A stretch of DNA of 64,000 bases from assembly GCF_046546475.1 (NCBI RefSeq), contig NZ_JBKGXS010000005.1, forward strand, positions 296,766 to 360,765. The letters are read 5' to 3'. Source of the DNA: Pseudonocardia phyllosphaerae. GTDB taxonomy: Bacteria; Actinomycetota; Actinomycetes; Mycobacteriales; Pseudonocardiaceae. The notes under the pieces were generated by a model. The model was not told where the DNA came from and ran no database searches. It saw only the letters and a list, made by a program, of their open reading frames with translations. How positions within the stretch are numbered: position 1 is the stretch's first letter; each line of letters opens with the position of its first letter. Below are positions 23,669 through 31,673 of this stretch, piece by piece. A program made the translations under genes and the position numbers.

Positions 23669-26560
23669 ATGAGCACCCCGCAGGAGTCCCACGAGACGCT
23701 GGCCGACCTGGCCACCGGTGTCCCGTTCGCCGACCGGCACATCGGTCCGGAGCCCGCCGAGCTCGCCACGATGCTCGACACGCTGGGCGTCTCGACCCTC
23801 GACGAGCTCGCCGACCGGGTGCTGCCGCCCGCGATCCGCGACGAGAGCCCGGCCGGGGCCTCGCTGCCCGCGGCGGCCGGGGAGGCCGACATGCTCGCCG
23901 AGCTGCGGGCGATGGCCGCGCGCAACACCGTCACAGTGCCGATGATCGGGCTCGGCTACTCCGGCACCCGCACCCCGTCGGTGATCCGCCGCAACGTCCT
24001 GGAGAACCCGGCCTGGTACACCGCGTACACGCCGTACCAGCCGGAGATCAGCCAGGGCCGGCTCGAGGCGCTGCTGGCGTTCCAGACGATGGTGTCCGAC
24101 CTGACCGGGCTGCCGGTCGCCGGCGCGTCGCTGCTCGACGAGGCCACCGCCGCCGCCGAGGCCATGACCCTGCTCCGCCGGGCCGGGCGCTCGAAGTCCG
24201 CGCGGTTCGTCGTCGACGCCGACACGCTGCCGCAGACCCTGGAGGTCCTGCGCACCCGCGCCGAGCCGCTGGGCATCGAGCTCGTCGTCGCCGACCTGTC
24301 CGGCGGCGAGCTGCCCGATGGCGAGTTCTACGGCGTCCTGCTCGCCTACCCGGGCGCGTCCGGGCGGGTCGCGGACCCGTCGTCGCTGATCGCGGCCGCG
24401 CACGAGCGCGGCGCCCTGGTCGCCGTCGCCGCGGACCTGCTCGCGCTCACCCTGCTCACCCCGCCCGGGGAGCTCGGCGCGGACGCCGCCGTCGGTTCCA
24501 CCCAGCGCTTCGGCGTCCCGCTCGGGTTCGGCGGCCCGCACGCCGCGTACCTCGCAGTCGGGCAGCGCCAGGCCCGCCAGCTGCCCGGCCGCCTGGTGGG
24601 CGTCTCCCGTGACGCCGACGGCCACTACGCGTTGCGGCTGGCGCTCCAGACCCGCGAGCAGCACATCCGCCGGGAGAAGGCGACCTCGAACATCTGCACC
24701 GCGCAGGTGCTGCTCGCCGTCATGGCCGCCTGCTACGCCGTCCACCACGGTCCGGACGGTCTGGCCCGCATCGCCCGCCGCACGCACCGGATGGCCGCGG
24801 TGCTGGCCGCCGGGCTGCGCGACGGCGGAGTGGAGATCGTGCACGACGACTTCTTCGACACCGTGCTCGCCCGTGTCCCGGGCCGCGCCGACGCCGTCGT
24901 CGCCGCCGCGCACGACGCCGGGATCGCGCTGCGCCGGGTCTCGGCCGACGAGGTCGGTGTGGCCACCTCCGAGATCACCACCGTCGAGCACCTGCGGGCC
25001 GTCTGGTCGGCGTTCGGGGTGACCGAGCCGGACGTGGCCGCACTGGACCGGGACACCCCCGACGCGCTGCCCGGAGCGCTGCACCGCACCAGTGACTACC
25101 TGACGCACCCGACGTTCCACGAGTTCCGCTCCGAGACCTCGCTGATGCGCTGGCTGCGCCGCCTCGCCGACGCCGACCTCGCCCTGGACCGCACGATGAT
25201 CCCGCTGGGCTCGTGCACCATGAAGCTCAACGCCGCCGCCGAGATGGAGGCGGTGACCTGGCCGGAGTTCAGCGACCTGCACCCGTTCGCCCCCGAGGCC
25301 GACACCGCGGGCACCCGCGAGCTGATCGGGCAGCTGGAGACCTGGCTGGCCGACCTCACCGGCTACGCCGCGGTCTCGCTGCAGCCCAACGCGGGCAGCC
25401 AGGGCGAGCTCGCCGGGCTGCTGGCCATCGCCGCGTACCACCGCTCCCGCGGCGACGACGAGCGCGACGTGTGCCTGATCCCCGCCTCGGCGCACGGCAC
25501 CAACGCCGCCTCGGCGATCATGGCCGGGCTGCGGGTGGTCGTCGTCGGCACCGACACCGACGGGAACGTCGACCTCGGCGACCTGCGCGCGAAGATCGAC
25601 GAGCACGGCGACCGGCTCGCCGCGCTGATGATCACCTACCCGTCCACGCACGGCGTCTACGAGGCCGCGGTCCGCGAGGTCTGCGGCGCCGTGCACGACG
25701 CGGGCGGCCAGGTCTACGTCGACGGCGCCAACCTCAACGCCCTGGTCGGGCTGGCCCGGCCCGGTGCGTTCGGCGGCGACGTGTCGCACCTGAACCTGCA
25801 CAAGACGTTCTGCATCCCGCACGGCGGCGGGGGACCGGGCGTCGGGCCGGTGGCCGTCGCCGAGCACCTGGCGCCGTTCCTGCCCGGCCGCGAGCCGCGC
25901 GACGACGGCGGCGTGGGCGCTGTCTCCGCGGCCCGCTACGGCAGCCCGGGCGTGCTGCCGATCTCCTGGGCCTACCTGCGGATGATGGGCCTCGACGGGC
26001 TGCGCCGCGCCACGCTCACCGCCGTCGCGGCCGCCAACTACGTCGCCACCCGGCTCACGCCGTACTACCCGGTGCTCTACACCGGTGCCGGCGGTGCGGT
26101 CGCCCACGAGTGCATCCTCGACCTGCGCGGGATCACCCGGGACACCGGCGTGACCGTCGACGACGTCGCCAAACGGCTCATCGACCACGGCATCCACGCC
26201 CCGACCATGTCCTTCCCGGTCGCCGGGACGCTGATGGTCGAGCCCACCGAGTCGGAGAACCTGCCCGAGATCGAGCGGTTCGTCGCCGCGATGATCTCGA
26301 TCAAGCGGGAGATCGACCGGGTGGCCGCGGGGGAGTGGCCCGCCGAGGACAACCCGCTGCGCAACGCCCCGCACACCGCCGCCTGCCTGGCCGACGACAA
26401 GTGGGACCACCCGTACCCGCGGGAGCTGGCCGCGTACCCGACCGGGGTCGCGCCGGGCGTGCACGACCGCAAGGTGTGGCCGCCGGTGCGCCGCATCGAC
26501 GGCGCGCACGGGGACCGGAACCTGGTGTGCTCCTGCCCCTCGCCGGAGGCGTTCGCCTGA
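23669..26560 (+). CDS. gcvP: Glycine dehydrogenase (decarboxylating), P protein
   Basis: This 963-residue single-chain P protein has the N-terminal half opening FADRHIGPEPAELATMLDTLG. The pyridoxal-phosphate lysine is Lys712 in HLNLHKTFCIPHGGGGPGVGP. The preceding GGQVYVDGANLNALVG and the glycine-rich NAGSQGELAGL are also conserved. It decarboxylates glycine and transfers the aminomethyl group to lipoylated GcvH. ATG 23669 is preceded by AGGAGG and by a tandem glycine riboswitch. gcvT is not adjacent, so here the riboswitch controls gcvP alone. Confidence 0.97.
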   Translation: MSTPQESHETLADLATGVPFADRHIGPEPAELATMLDTLGVSTLDELADRVLPPAIRDESPAGASLPAAAGEADMLAELRAMAARNTVTVPMIGLGYSGTRTPSVIRRNVLENPAWYTAYTPYQPEISQGRLEALLAFQTMVSDLTGLPVAGASLLDEATAAAEAMTLLRRAGRSKSARFVVDADTLPQTLEVLRTRAEPLGIELVVADLSGGELPDGEFYGVLLAYPGASGRVADPSSLIAAAHERGALVAVAADLLALTLLTPPGELGADAAVGSTQRFGVPLGFGGPHAAYLAVGQRQARQLPGRLVGVSRDADGHYALRLALQTREQHIRREKATSNICTAQVLLAVMAACYAVHHGPDGLARIARRTHRMAAVLAAGLRDGGVEIVHDDFFDTVLARVPGRADAVVAAAHDAGIALRRVSADEVGVATSEITTVEHLRAVWSAFGVTEPDVAALDRDTPDALPGALHRTSDYLTHPTFHEFRSETSLMRWLRRLADADLALDRTMIPLGSCTMKLNAAAEMEAVTWPEFSDLHPFAPEADTAGTRELIGQLETWLADLTGYAAVSLQPNAGSQGELAGLLAIAAYHRSRGDDERDVCLIPASAHGTNAASAIMAGLRVVVVGTDTDGNVDLGDLRAKIDEHGDRLAALMITYPSTHGVYEAAVREVCGAVHDAGGQVYVDGANLNALVGLARPGAFGGDVSHLNLHKTFCIPHGGGGPGVGPVAVAEHLAPFLPGREPRDDGGVGAVSAARYGSPGVLPISWAYLRMMGLDGLRRATLTAVAAANYVATRLTPYYPVLYTGAGGAVAHECILDLRGITRDTGVTVDDVAKRLIDHGIHAPTMSFPVAGTLMVEPTESENLPEIERFVAAMISIKREIDRVAAGEWPAEDNPLRNAPHTAACLADDKWDHPYPRELAAYPTGVAPGVHDRKVWPPVRRIDGAHGDRNLVCSCPSPEAFA

Positions 26561-26583
26561 CGTTTCCCGGGGGCCGGGACACA

Positions 26584-26607
26584 TGTCCGGACAGGTTGGG
26601 TCATGAT
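26584..26607 (+). promoter_or_regulatory. Palindrome and -10-like box before the ClC gene
   Basis: The perfect 10 bp palindrome TGTCCGGACA (26584-26593) precedes CATGAT (26602-26607), which lies 6 bp before the GTG at 26614. The palindrome would sit about where a -35 box or an overlapping repressor acts. Confidence 0.4.
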
Positions 26608-26613
26608 GAGGGG

Positions 26614-27999
26614 GTGTCCCGCAGGCCCAGCGAACGGCGTCGTGTCCCGGCCCCGGTGCTCCGCACCCGGATCGGGTCGAAGCGGGCGGCCACCGACCAG
26701 CCCAACGTCACCGGGGACGGCGACTGCCGGCTGACCCCGCGGTTCTGGGCGCTGCTGGTGCTGACCGGGATCGGCGCCGGGCTGGCCGGCGCCGCGCTCA
26801 TGGCGCTGCTGCACGCCGTCGCCGAGCTCGCCTACGGCCCCGGTGCGGGGACCGGCTTCCAGGCCGCCGTCGAACGGGCCGGGCCGTGGGGGCGGGTGTG
26901 GCCGCTGCTGCTCGCCGGGGTGCTGGCCGGTGGCGGATGGTTCCTGCTGCGCCGCTGGGTGCCCGGCCGCACCGACGTCGACGACGCCGTGTGGACCGGT
27001 GACGCCCGGCTCGGCGTGCGGCGCAGCGCCGGGACCTCGGTGCTGTCGGAGATCGTCGTCGGGCTGGGGGCGTCGCTGGGCCGCGAGGCCGCGCCGAAGC
27101 TGATCGGCGGGGTGTGGGCGAGCGTGCTCGCCTGCCGCGGCGGCCTGACCGTCGAGCAGCGACGCCTCCTGGTCGCCTGCGGTGCCGGGGCGGGACTGGC
27201 CTGCGTGTACGACGTCCCGATCGGTGGAGCGCTGTTCATCGCCGAGGTGCTGGTCGGCACGGTGCGGCTGCCGGTCGTGCTGCCCGCGCTGGCGTGCTCG
27301 GCGATCGCGACGGTCGTCGCCTGGGTGGGGCTGCCGGTCGGCCCGGTCTACTCCGGACTCGGCACCCCGGTGCCGACGCCGTCGCTGCTGGTCTGGTCGG
27401 TGCCCGCCGGCCTTGTCCTCGGCGGGCTGGCGACGGCGTGGGTGCGGCTGGTCGGCTGGGTGTCCTGCCACCAGCCGCGCTCGACGTGGTGGCGTCTCGG
27501 CACCCCGCTCGCCGCCTTCGCCGTGCTCGCGGCGCTCGGCCTGGCGCTCCCACAGCTCTACGGCAACGGCGCCGACCTCACCGCGCAGGCCCTGTCCGGC
27601 ACCGGACCGCTCGCACTGTTCGCGCTGCTCGCCCTGGCCAAGCCGCTGGTGACGGCGATGTGCCTCGGCTCCGGCGCCTCCGGTGGGCTGTTCACCCCGA
27701 CGCTGTGTACCGGCGCGGTCGCCGGTGCCGCACTCGGCGGCGCCTGGTCGGCGCTGTGGCCGGGCACCCCGGTCGGGGTGTTCGCCCTGGTCGGGGCGGC
27801 CGCGATGATCGGCGCGTCGATGCAGGCCCCGCTGGCCGGGCTGGTGATGGCACTCGAGCTGACCGGCACCGGGCTGCAGGTCGCGGTGCCGCTGGCGGCC
27901 GCGGTGTTCGTCGCGACCGCCGTGAGCCGCAAGCTCGACGGGTACTCGATCTACTCCGCGCGGCTCGCCGCGCGGCCGGTGACCGATCAGGCGACCTGA
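26614..27999 (+). CDS. ClC-family chloride channel/transporter-like protein
   Basis: This 461-residue membrane protein has about 10 hydrophobic helices and ClC signatures. The gating-glutamate region reads GLGASLGREAAPKLIG, with the glutamate kept but the following Gly changed to Ala. The late selectivity motif reads GSGASGGLFTPTLCTGAVAGA. The first ClC signature (GSGIP) is not clearly present; RSAGTSVLSE lies there. No C-terminal CBS domains follow. It may move chloride or another anion; the altered motifs make the transported ion uncertain. Its 3' end overlaps the convergent qsuB-like gene by 13 bp. Confidence 0.85.
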   Translation: MSRRPSERRRVPAPVLRTRIGSKRAATDQPNVTGDGDCRLTPRFWALLVLTGIGAGLAGAALMALLHAVAELAYGPGAGTGFQAAVERAGPWGRVWPLLLAGVLAGGGWFLLRRWVPGRTDVDDAVWTGDARLGVRRSAGTSVLSEIVVGLGASLGREAAPKLIGGVWASVLACRGGLTVEQRRLLVACGAGAGLACVYDVPIGGALFIAEVLVGTVRLPVVLPALACSAIATVVAWVGLPVGPVYSGLGTPVPTPSLLVWSVPAGLVLGGLATAWVRLVGWVSCHQPRSTWWRLGTPLAAFAVLAALGLALPQLYGNGADLTAQALSGTGPLALFALLALAKPLVTAMCLGSGASGGLFTPTLCTGAVAGAALGGAWSALWPGTPVGVFALVGAAAMIGASMQAPLAGLVMALELTGTGLQVAVPLAAAVFVATAVSRKLDGYSIYSARLAARPVTDQAT

Positions 28000-29855
28000 A
28001 CCGGCTCCCGCGCCCCCGCCAGCCGGCTGCGGCGGTGTGCGGCCATCCGGACGGGGGCGTCGGCCCAGCCGTGGCCGTCGTGGCACCCGGTGCGCTGCAC
28101 CAGGGTGAGGAAGACCCGGCCGCCGAGCAGCTCGGTGCACACCGTGATCAGGTCGCCGTCGGCGTCGCGCTCGTGCAGCACGCCCAGCTCGCGGTAGGTC
28201 TCGACCGTCGCGGCCGGCAGGTCCAGACGTGCGGCGAGGTCGTCGTGGTAGTTCGCGGGCAGCGCCAGCAGCGGCACCCCGGCCGTGCGGGCCGCCTGGG
28301 CGGTGGCGACGACGTCGTCGCAGGCCAGGGCCACGTACTGCGGGTCGGCGACGGCCGGGCCCCAGCCGCCGCGGCGCAGCAGCGACACGGTCAGCGCGAG
28401 CCGGACCCGGCGCGCCGGGTCGGCCAGCGCCCGGGTGCGCACCAGCCCGAACGGGGCCGCGAACTCGCCATCGGCGACCGGCTCGAGGCCCAGCACGGTG
28501 CGGTGGAACAGCACCGCCTCGTCGAACGCGTCGTAGGGCTGGGTGAGCCCGAGATGGTCGATGCCGGTGACCCCGAGGCTCGGTCCGGGCGCCTCGTCGG
28601 TGGCGACGAAGTCGCCGGACCAGACGTCGTCCCCGGTGGGGTGGCAGAAGAACACCGAGGTGCCGTCCGGGGCCGCCACCTCGGTCAGGTGTACCTCGCC
28701 CGGCCCCGTCGTACGCGGCAGCGGCGGGGCGCAGAGGCGCTCTGCGCGCCGCGCCGACGCGGCCGGGTCTGCCGACTCCAGCCCGATCGCGGCGATCGCG
28801 CTGCCGCTGTGCTCACCGGTGGCGTTCACCAGGATCCGGGCCTCGCCCTGCTCGAAGCGCTCCACCTGCTTGGTGCGGTGCACCCCGGTGCGGTCGAACC
28901 CGAGCGCACGCAGCACCCGGCCCAGCTCCGGGCCCGCCGCGATCTCGACGAACGCCGGCCCGGCCGGCTCCGGCGCGGCGATCCCGACCGGGTCGGTGCC
29001 GGCACCGCGGTGCGCGGTCTCCTCCGCCAGCGCGATCAGCGACCGGCGGGCGTCGACGGCGGTGCGGACCGGGTCGGCCTGCCGGAACACGTCGTTGAAC
29101 ACCTCGAGCGACAGCGGCCCGGTGTACCCGGCGGCGAGCACCGGGGCGAGGAAGCCCGGCAGGTCGAACCCGCCCTGACCGGGGAACAGCCGGTGGTGGC
29201 GGCTCCAGGACAGCACGTCCATCGACAGCTCGCGGGCGTCGGCCAGCTGCAGGAAGAAGATCTTCTCGCCGGGCACGCCGGCGATCGGGGCCGGGTCGGA
29301 GCCGCGGGCGAGTACGTGGAAGGAATCCAGGCACAGTCCGAGGGCGGGGTGGTCGGCGGCGCGCACGGCGTCCCAGGAGGCCTCCCAGGTGTTGACATGG
29401 GTGCCCCAGGCCAGCGCCTCGTAGGCGACCCGGACGCCGTAGGACGCGGCCAGCTCGGCGAAGGTCCGCAGCTGCCCGGTGAGCAGCTCGGGCTCGACGG
29501 ACGGGTCCACCGCGTCCGGCCCGACCGACGAGCAGGCCAGCACGGTGTCGGCGCCGAGCCCGGCCATCACCTCGAAGGCCGCGCGGGCGCGGCGCAGCGT
29601 GGCGGCGAAGCGGCCCGGGTCGGTGGAGTCGACGTCGCGGAACGGCTGGTAGAGATCCACCGACAGCCCGAGGTCGCGGCAGCGAGCCCCGATCCCGGCC
29701 GGCGACAGCGGGTCGGCGACCAGGTCCGGCGCGAAGATCTCGACGCCGTCGAAACCTGCGGTGGCGGCCGCGTGCAGCTTGTCCTCCAGCGTCCCGGACA
29801 GGCAGACGGTGGCGATCGACAACCTGGGGGCGGTCGGGAGCGGGGCATCAGGCAC
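27987..29855 (-). CDS. qsuB: 3-dehydroshikimate dehydratase fused to HPPD-like domain (QsuB/QuiC type)
   Basis: This 622-residue protein is the size of corynebacterial QsuB. Residues 10-275 form a sugar-isomerase TIM barrel with metal ligands in VAYEALAWG, GLCLDSFHV, FFLQLADA and LSLEVFND. It should convert 3-dehydroshikimate to protocatechuate. Residues 320-610 are two VOC modules of the hydroxyphenylpyruvate dioxygenase type. The first iron ligand is present (TGIDHLGLT), but the expected second His lies in PQYVALACDDV as Tyr and the expected Glu lies in VFLTLVQR as Thr, so dioxygenase activity is doubtful. It overlaps the qsuD-like gene by 8 bp in one operon. Confidence 0.9.
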   Translation of the reverse strand: MPDAPLPTAPRLSIATVCLSGTLEDKLHAAATAGFDGVEIFAPDLVADPLSPAGIGARCRDLGLSVDLYQPFRDVDSTDPGRFAATLRRARAAFEVMAGLGADTVLACSSVGPDAVDPSVEPELLTGQLRTFAELAASYGVRVAYEALAWGTHVNTWEASWDAVRAADHPALGLCLDSFHVLARGSDPAPIAGVPGEKIFFLQLADARELSMDVLSWSRHHRLFPGQGGFDLPGFLAPVLAAGYTGPLSLEVFNDVFRQADPVRTAVDARRSLIALAEETAHRGAGTDPVGIAAPEPAGPAFVEIAAGPELGRVLRALGFDRTGVHRTKQVERFEQGEARILVNATGEHSGSAIAAIGLESADPAASARRAERLCAPPLPRTTGPGEVHLTEVAAPDGTSVFFCHPTGDDVWSGDFVATDEAPGPSLGVTGIDHLGLTQPYDAFDEAVLFHRTVLGLEPVADGEFAAPFGLVRTRALADPARRVRLALTVSLLRRGGWGPAVADPQYVALACDDVVATAQAARTAGVPLLALPANYHDDLAARLDLPAATVETYRELGVLHERDADGDLITVCTELLGGRVFLTLVQRTGCHDGHGWADAPVRMAAHRRSRLAGAREPVQVA

Positions 29856-30747
29856 GGGAGGCCTCCTCGGCGGTGGCGAGCTCGGCCAGGTGGCCGAGCA
29901 TGCGGGCCGGGTCCGGGGTGCGCCCGGTGAACAGCTCGAACGCCGCGGCGGCCTGGTGCACGGCCATCCGCCCGCCGTCGACGGTGCCGCAGCCTGCGGC
30001 GCGCGCCGCGCCGAGCAGCGCCGTGTCCAGCGGCCGGTAGACGATCTCGGCGACCCACGGGCACCCGGCGAGCAGCGCGGCGTCGAACGGCAGGCCGGGG
30101 TGCTCGGCCATCCCGACCGGCGTCGCGTGCACCACCCCCGACGCCGCGGGGAGCAGGTCGGCGAGCGCGGCGACGGCGTGCCCGGTCGCGGTGGCGCCCG
30201 GTGCCAGGTGCGGGCGCAGGGACGCGGCGAGGTGGGCGGCCCGCCCGGCGTCGGCGTCGACGACGTGCAGGCCGGTGACCCCGTCGCGGGCCAGCGCGTA
30301 CCCGGCGGCGGCCCCCGCCCCGCCCGCGCCGACGAGCACGACCCGGGCCGTGGCGGCCCCCGGCAGCCCGGCGCGCAGACCGTCGCGGAACCCGGTCCAG
30401 TCGGTGTTGTGGCCGGTCAGCGCGCCGTCGGCCCCGATGGTGACGGTGTTGACCGCCCCGATCGCGGCGGCGTCCGGGGACAGCTCGTCCAGGTGCGGGA
30501 TGACCAGCTGCTTGCAGGGATGGGTGATGTTCAGGCCCGCGTACCCCTCGCCGCGGGCCCGATCCAGCAGCATCCCCACGTCCGCCGGTCGGACCCCGAG
30601 AGTGGCGAGGTCCCAGCGGGTGTAGCGCAGCGGGAGGCCGAGAGTGGCGGCCTCCCGCTCGTGCAGGGCCGGGGACAGCGACGGGCCGATCCCCGCGCCG
30701 ATCAACCCGGTCAGGACGGTGCGGGCGGCGGTCTGGCTGCGCTGCAC
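29848..30747 (-). CDS. qsuD: Quinate/shikimate dehydrogenase
   Basis: This 299-residue enzyme has the AroE fold: GAGIGPSLSPALHE in the substrate site, the catalytic lysine in NITHPCKQLVIPHL, NTDWTGFRDGL, and the nucleotide motif VVLVGAGGAGAAAGYAL. The sequence ITHPCKQ is typical of NAD-preferring quinate/shikimate dehydrogenases rather than biosynthetic AroE. It oxidises quinate or shikimate to the dehydro form used by the next gene. GTG 30747 is the first gene of a two-gene operon. A TetR-type operator lies 17-39 bp upstream. Confidence 0.88.
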   Translation of the reverse strand: MQRSQTAARTVLTGLIGAGIGPSLSPALHEREAATLGLPLRYTRWDLATLGVRPADVGMLLDRARGEGYAGLNITHPCKQLVIPHLDELSPDAAAIGAVNTVTIGADGALTGHNTDWTGFRDGLRAGLPGAATARVVLVGAGGAGAAAGYALARDGVTGLHVVDADAGRAAHLAASLRPHLAPGATATGHAVAALADLLPAASGVVHATPVGMAEHPGLPFDAALLAGCPWVAEIVYRPLDTALLGAARAAGCGTVDGGRMAVHQAAAAFELFTGRTPDPARMLGHLAELATAEEASRA

Positions 30748-30763
30748 GATGCCTCCTGTTGTT

Positions 30764-30786
30764 TGTACCGTCTGGTTAGTTGTACC
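30764..30786. promoter_or_regulatory. TetR-type operator, site 1 (qsuDB / tetR divergent region)
   Basis: TGTACCGTCTGGTTA is followed by GTTGTACC, giving an imperfect palindrome around TACC-GTCT-GGTTA. The same 15-mer recurs in inverted orientation before the MHS transporter gene at 31586-31607. Confidence 0.7.
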
Positions 30787-30875
30787 GGACGGGGCGCGGG
30801 TCGCACCAGCCCTGTCGCCCGACCGGCCGGTAGCGTCGGCCGGGCTCCGCGGAGCCCGAACAGAGGAGGTTCGCC

Positions 30876-31532
30876 GTGGTGGCAGCGCCGGAGGACGGCG
30901 GTCGGCAGCGCGACCCGGAGCGGACCCGTGCCGAGATCCTGGACGTCGCGACGGCGGAGTTCGCCGAGCAGGGCTACACCGGCGCCCGGGTCGACGAGAT
31001 CGCCGCGCGCACCCGCACCACCAAGCGGATGCTCTACTACTACTTCGGCTCGAAACAGGGTCTCTACCTGGCGGTTCTCGAGCGTGCGTACGTCGGGATA
31101 CGCTCGCTGGAGCGGAGTCTGGACGTCGCCGGGCTGACCCCGGTGCAGGCCGTGCGGGCGGTCGCCGAGCTGACCTTCGACTACCACGAGACGCACCCGG
31201 ACTTCATTCGGCTGGTCGCCATCGAGAACATCCACCACGCCGAGCACCTGCGGGGCTCGCCGGTGCTGTCCGGGCTGGCCGGCCCGGCCGTCGACGTCCT
31301 GGGGGAGATCCTGGAGCGCGGCCGCGCGGCGGGGGTGTTCCGCGACGACGTCGACGCCCTCGACGTGCACCTGATCATCAGCTCGTTCTGCGTGTTCCGG
31401 CTGGCGAACCGCTACACCTTCGCCGCGATCTTCGACCGGGACCTGCTCGATCCGGCGCGGCGCGAGCACTACCGGCGCATGGTCGGTGACCTGGTCGTGG
31501 AGTACCTCACCGCGTACGTGGGGCAGGGCTGA
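30876..31532 (+). CDS. TetR-family regulator of the quinate/shikimate genes
   Basis: This 218-residue TetR protein has its HTH at residues 15-60 (RTRAEILDVATAEFAEQGYTGARVDEIAARTRTTKRMLYYYFGSKQGLYLAVLERAY). The C-terminal domain resembles the TetR_C group with NIHHAEHL. It is divergent from qsuD-qsuB and followed by the MHS transporter. Two copies of one palindrome, one in each promoter region, are its likely operators. The ligand may be shikimate or a pathway intermediate; this is inferred from position. The GTG start has AGAGGAGG 6 bp upstream. Confidence 0.9.
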   Translation: MVAAPEDGGRQRDPERTRAEILDVATAEFAEQGYTGARVDEIAARTRTTKRMLYYYFGSKQGLYLAVLERAYVGIRSLERSLDVAGLTPVQAVRAVAELTFDYHETHPDFIRLVAIENIHHAEHLRGSPVLSGLAGPAVDVLGEILERGRAAGVFRDDVDALDVHLIISSFCVFRLANRYTFAAIFDRDLLDPARREHYRRMVGDLVVEYLTAYVGQG

Positions 31533-31585
31533 GGGGTGCCGGGAATCCGGTCCTTGACAGGGTGACGCCAGGCAACTCACCATTC

Positions 31586-31607
31586 GGTACGTAACCAGAC
31601 GGTACAT
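31586..31607. promoter_or_regulatory. TetR-type operator, site 2 (MHS transporter promoter)
   Basis: GGTACGTAACCAGACGGTAC followed by AT is the reverse orientation of site 1 and shares TGTACCGTCTGGTTA with it. It lies about 70-90 bp before the transporter start. Confidence 0.7.
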
Positions 31608-31673
31608 AAGCGCCGGATCGACGGCGCGTACCGACATCCCGTGCCTGCAACGACGCACACGCCTGGAGGACCC

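Noticed and set aside
23492..26584. A 1030-residue open frame on the minus strand, antisense to gcvP
   Set aside because: High GC in third codon positions leaves long antisense frames open. The product is low-complexity Gly/Arg/Val/Asp sequence without domains, and the plus strand encodes a complete gcvP.
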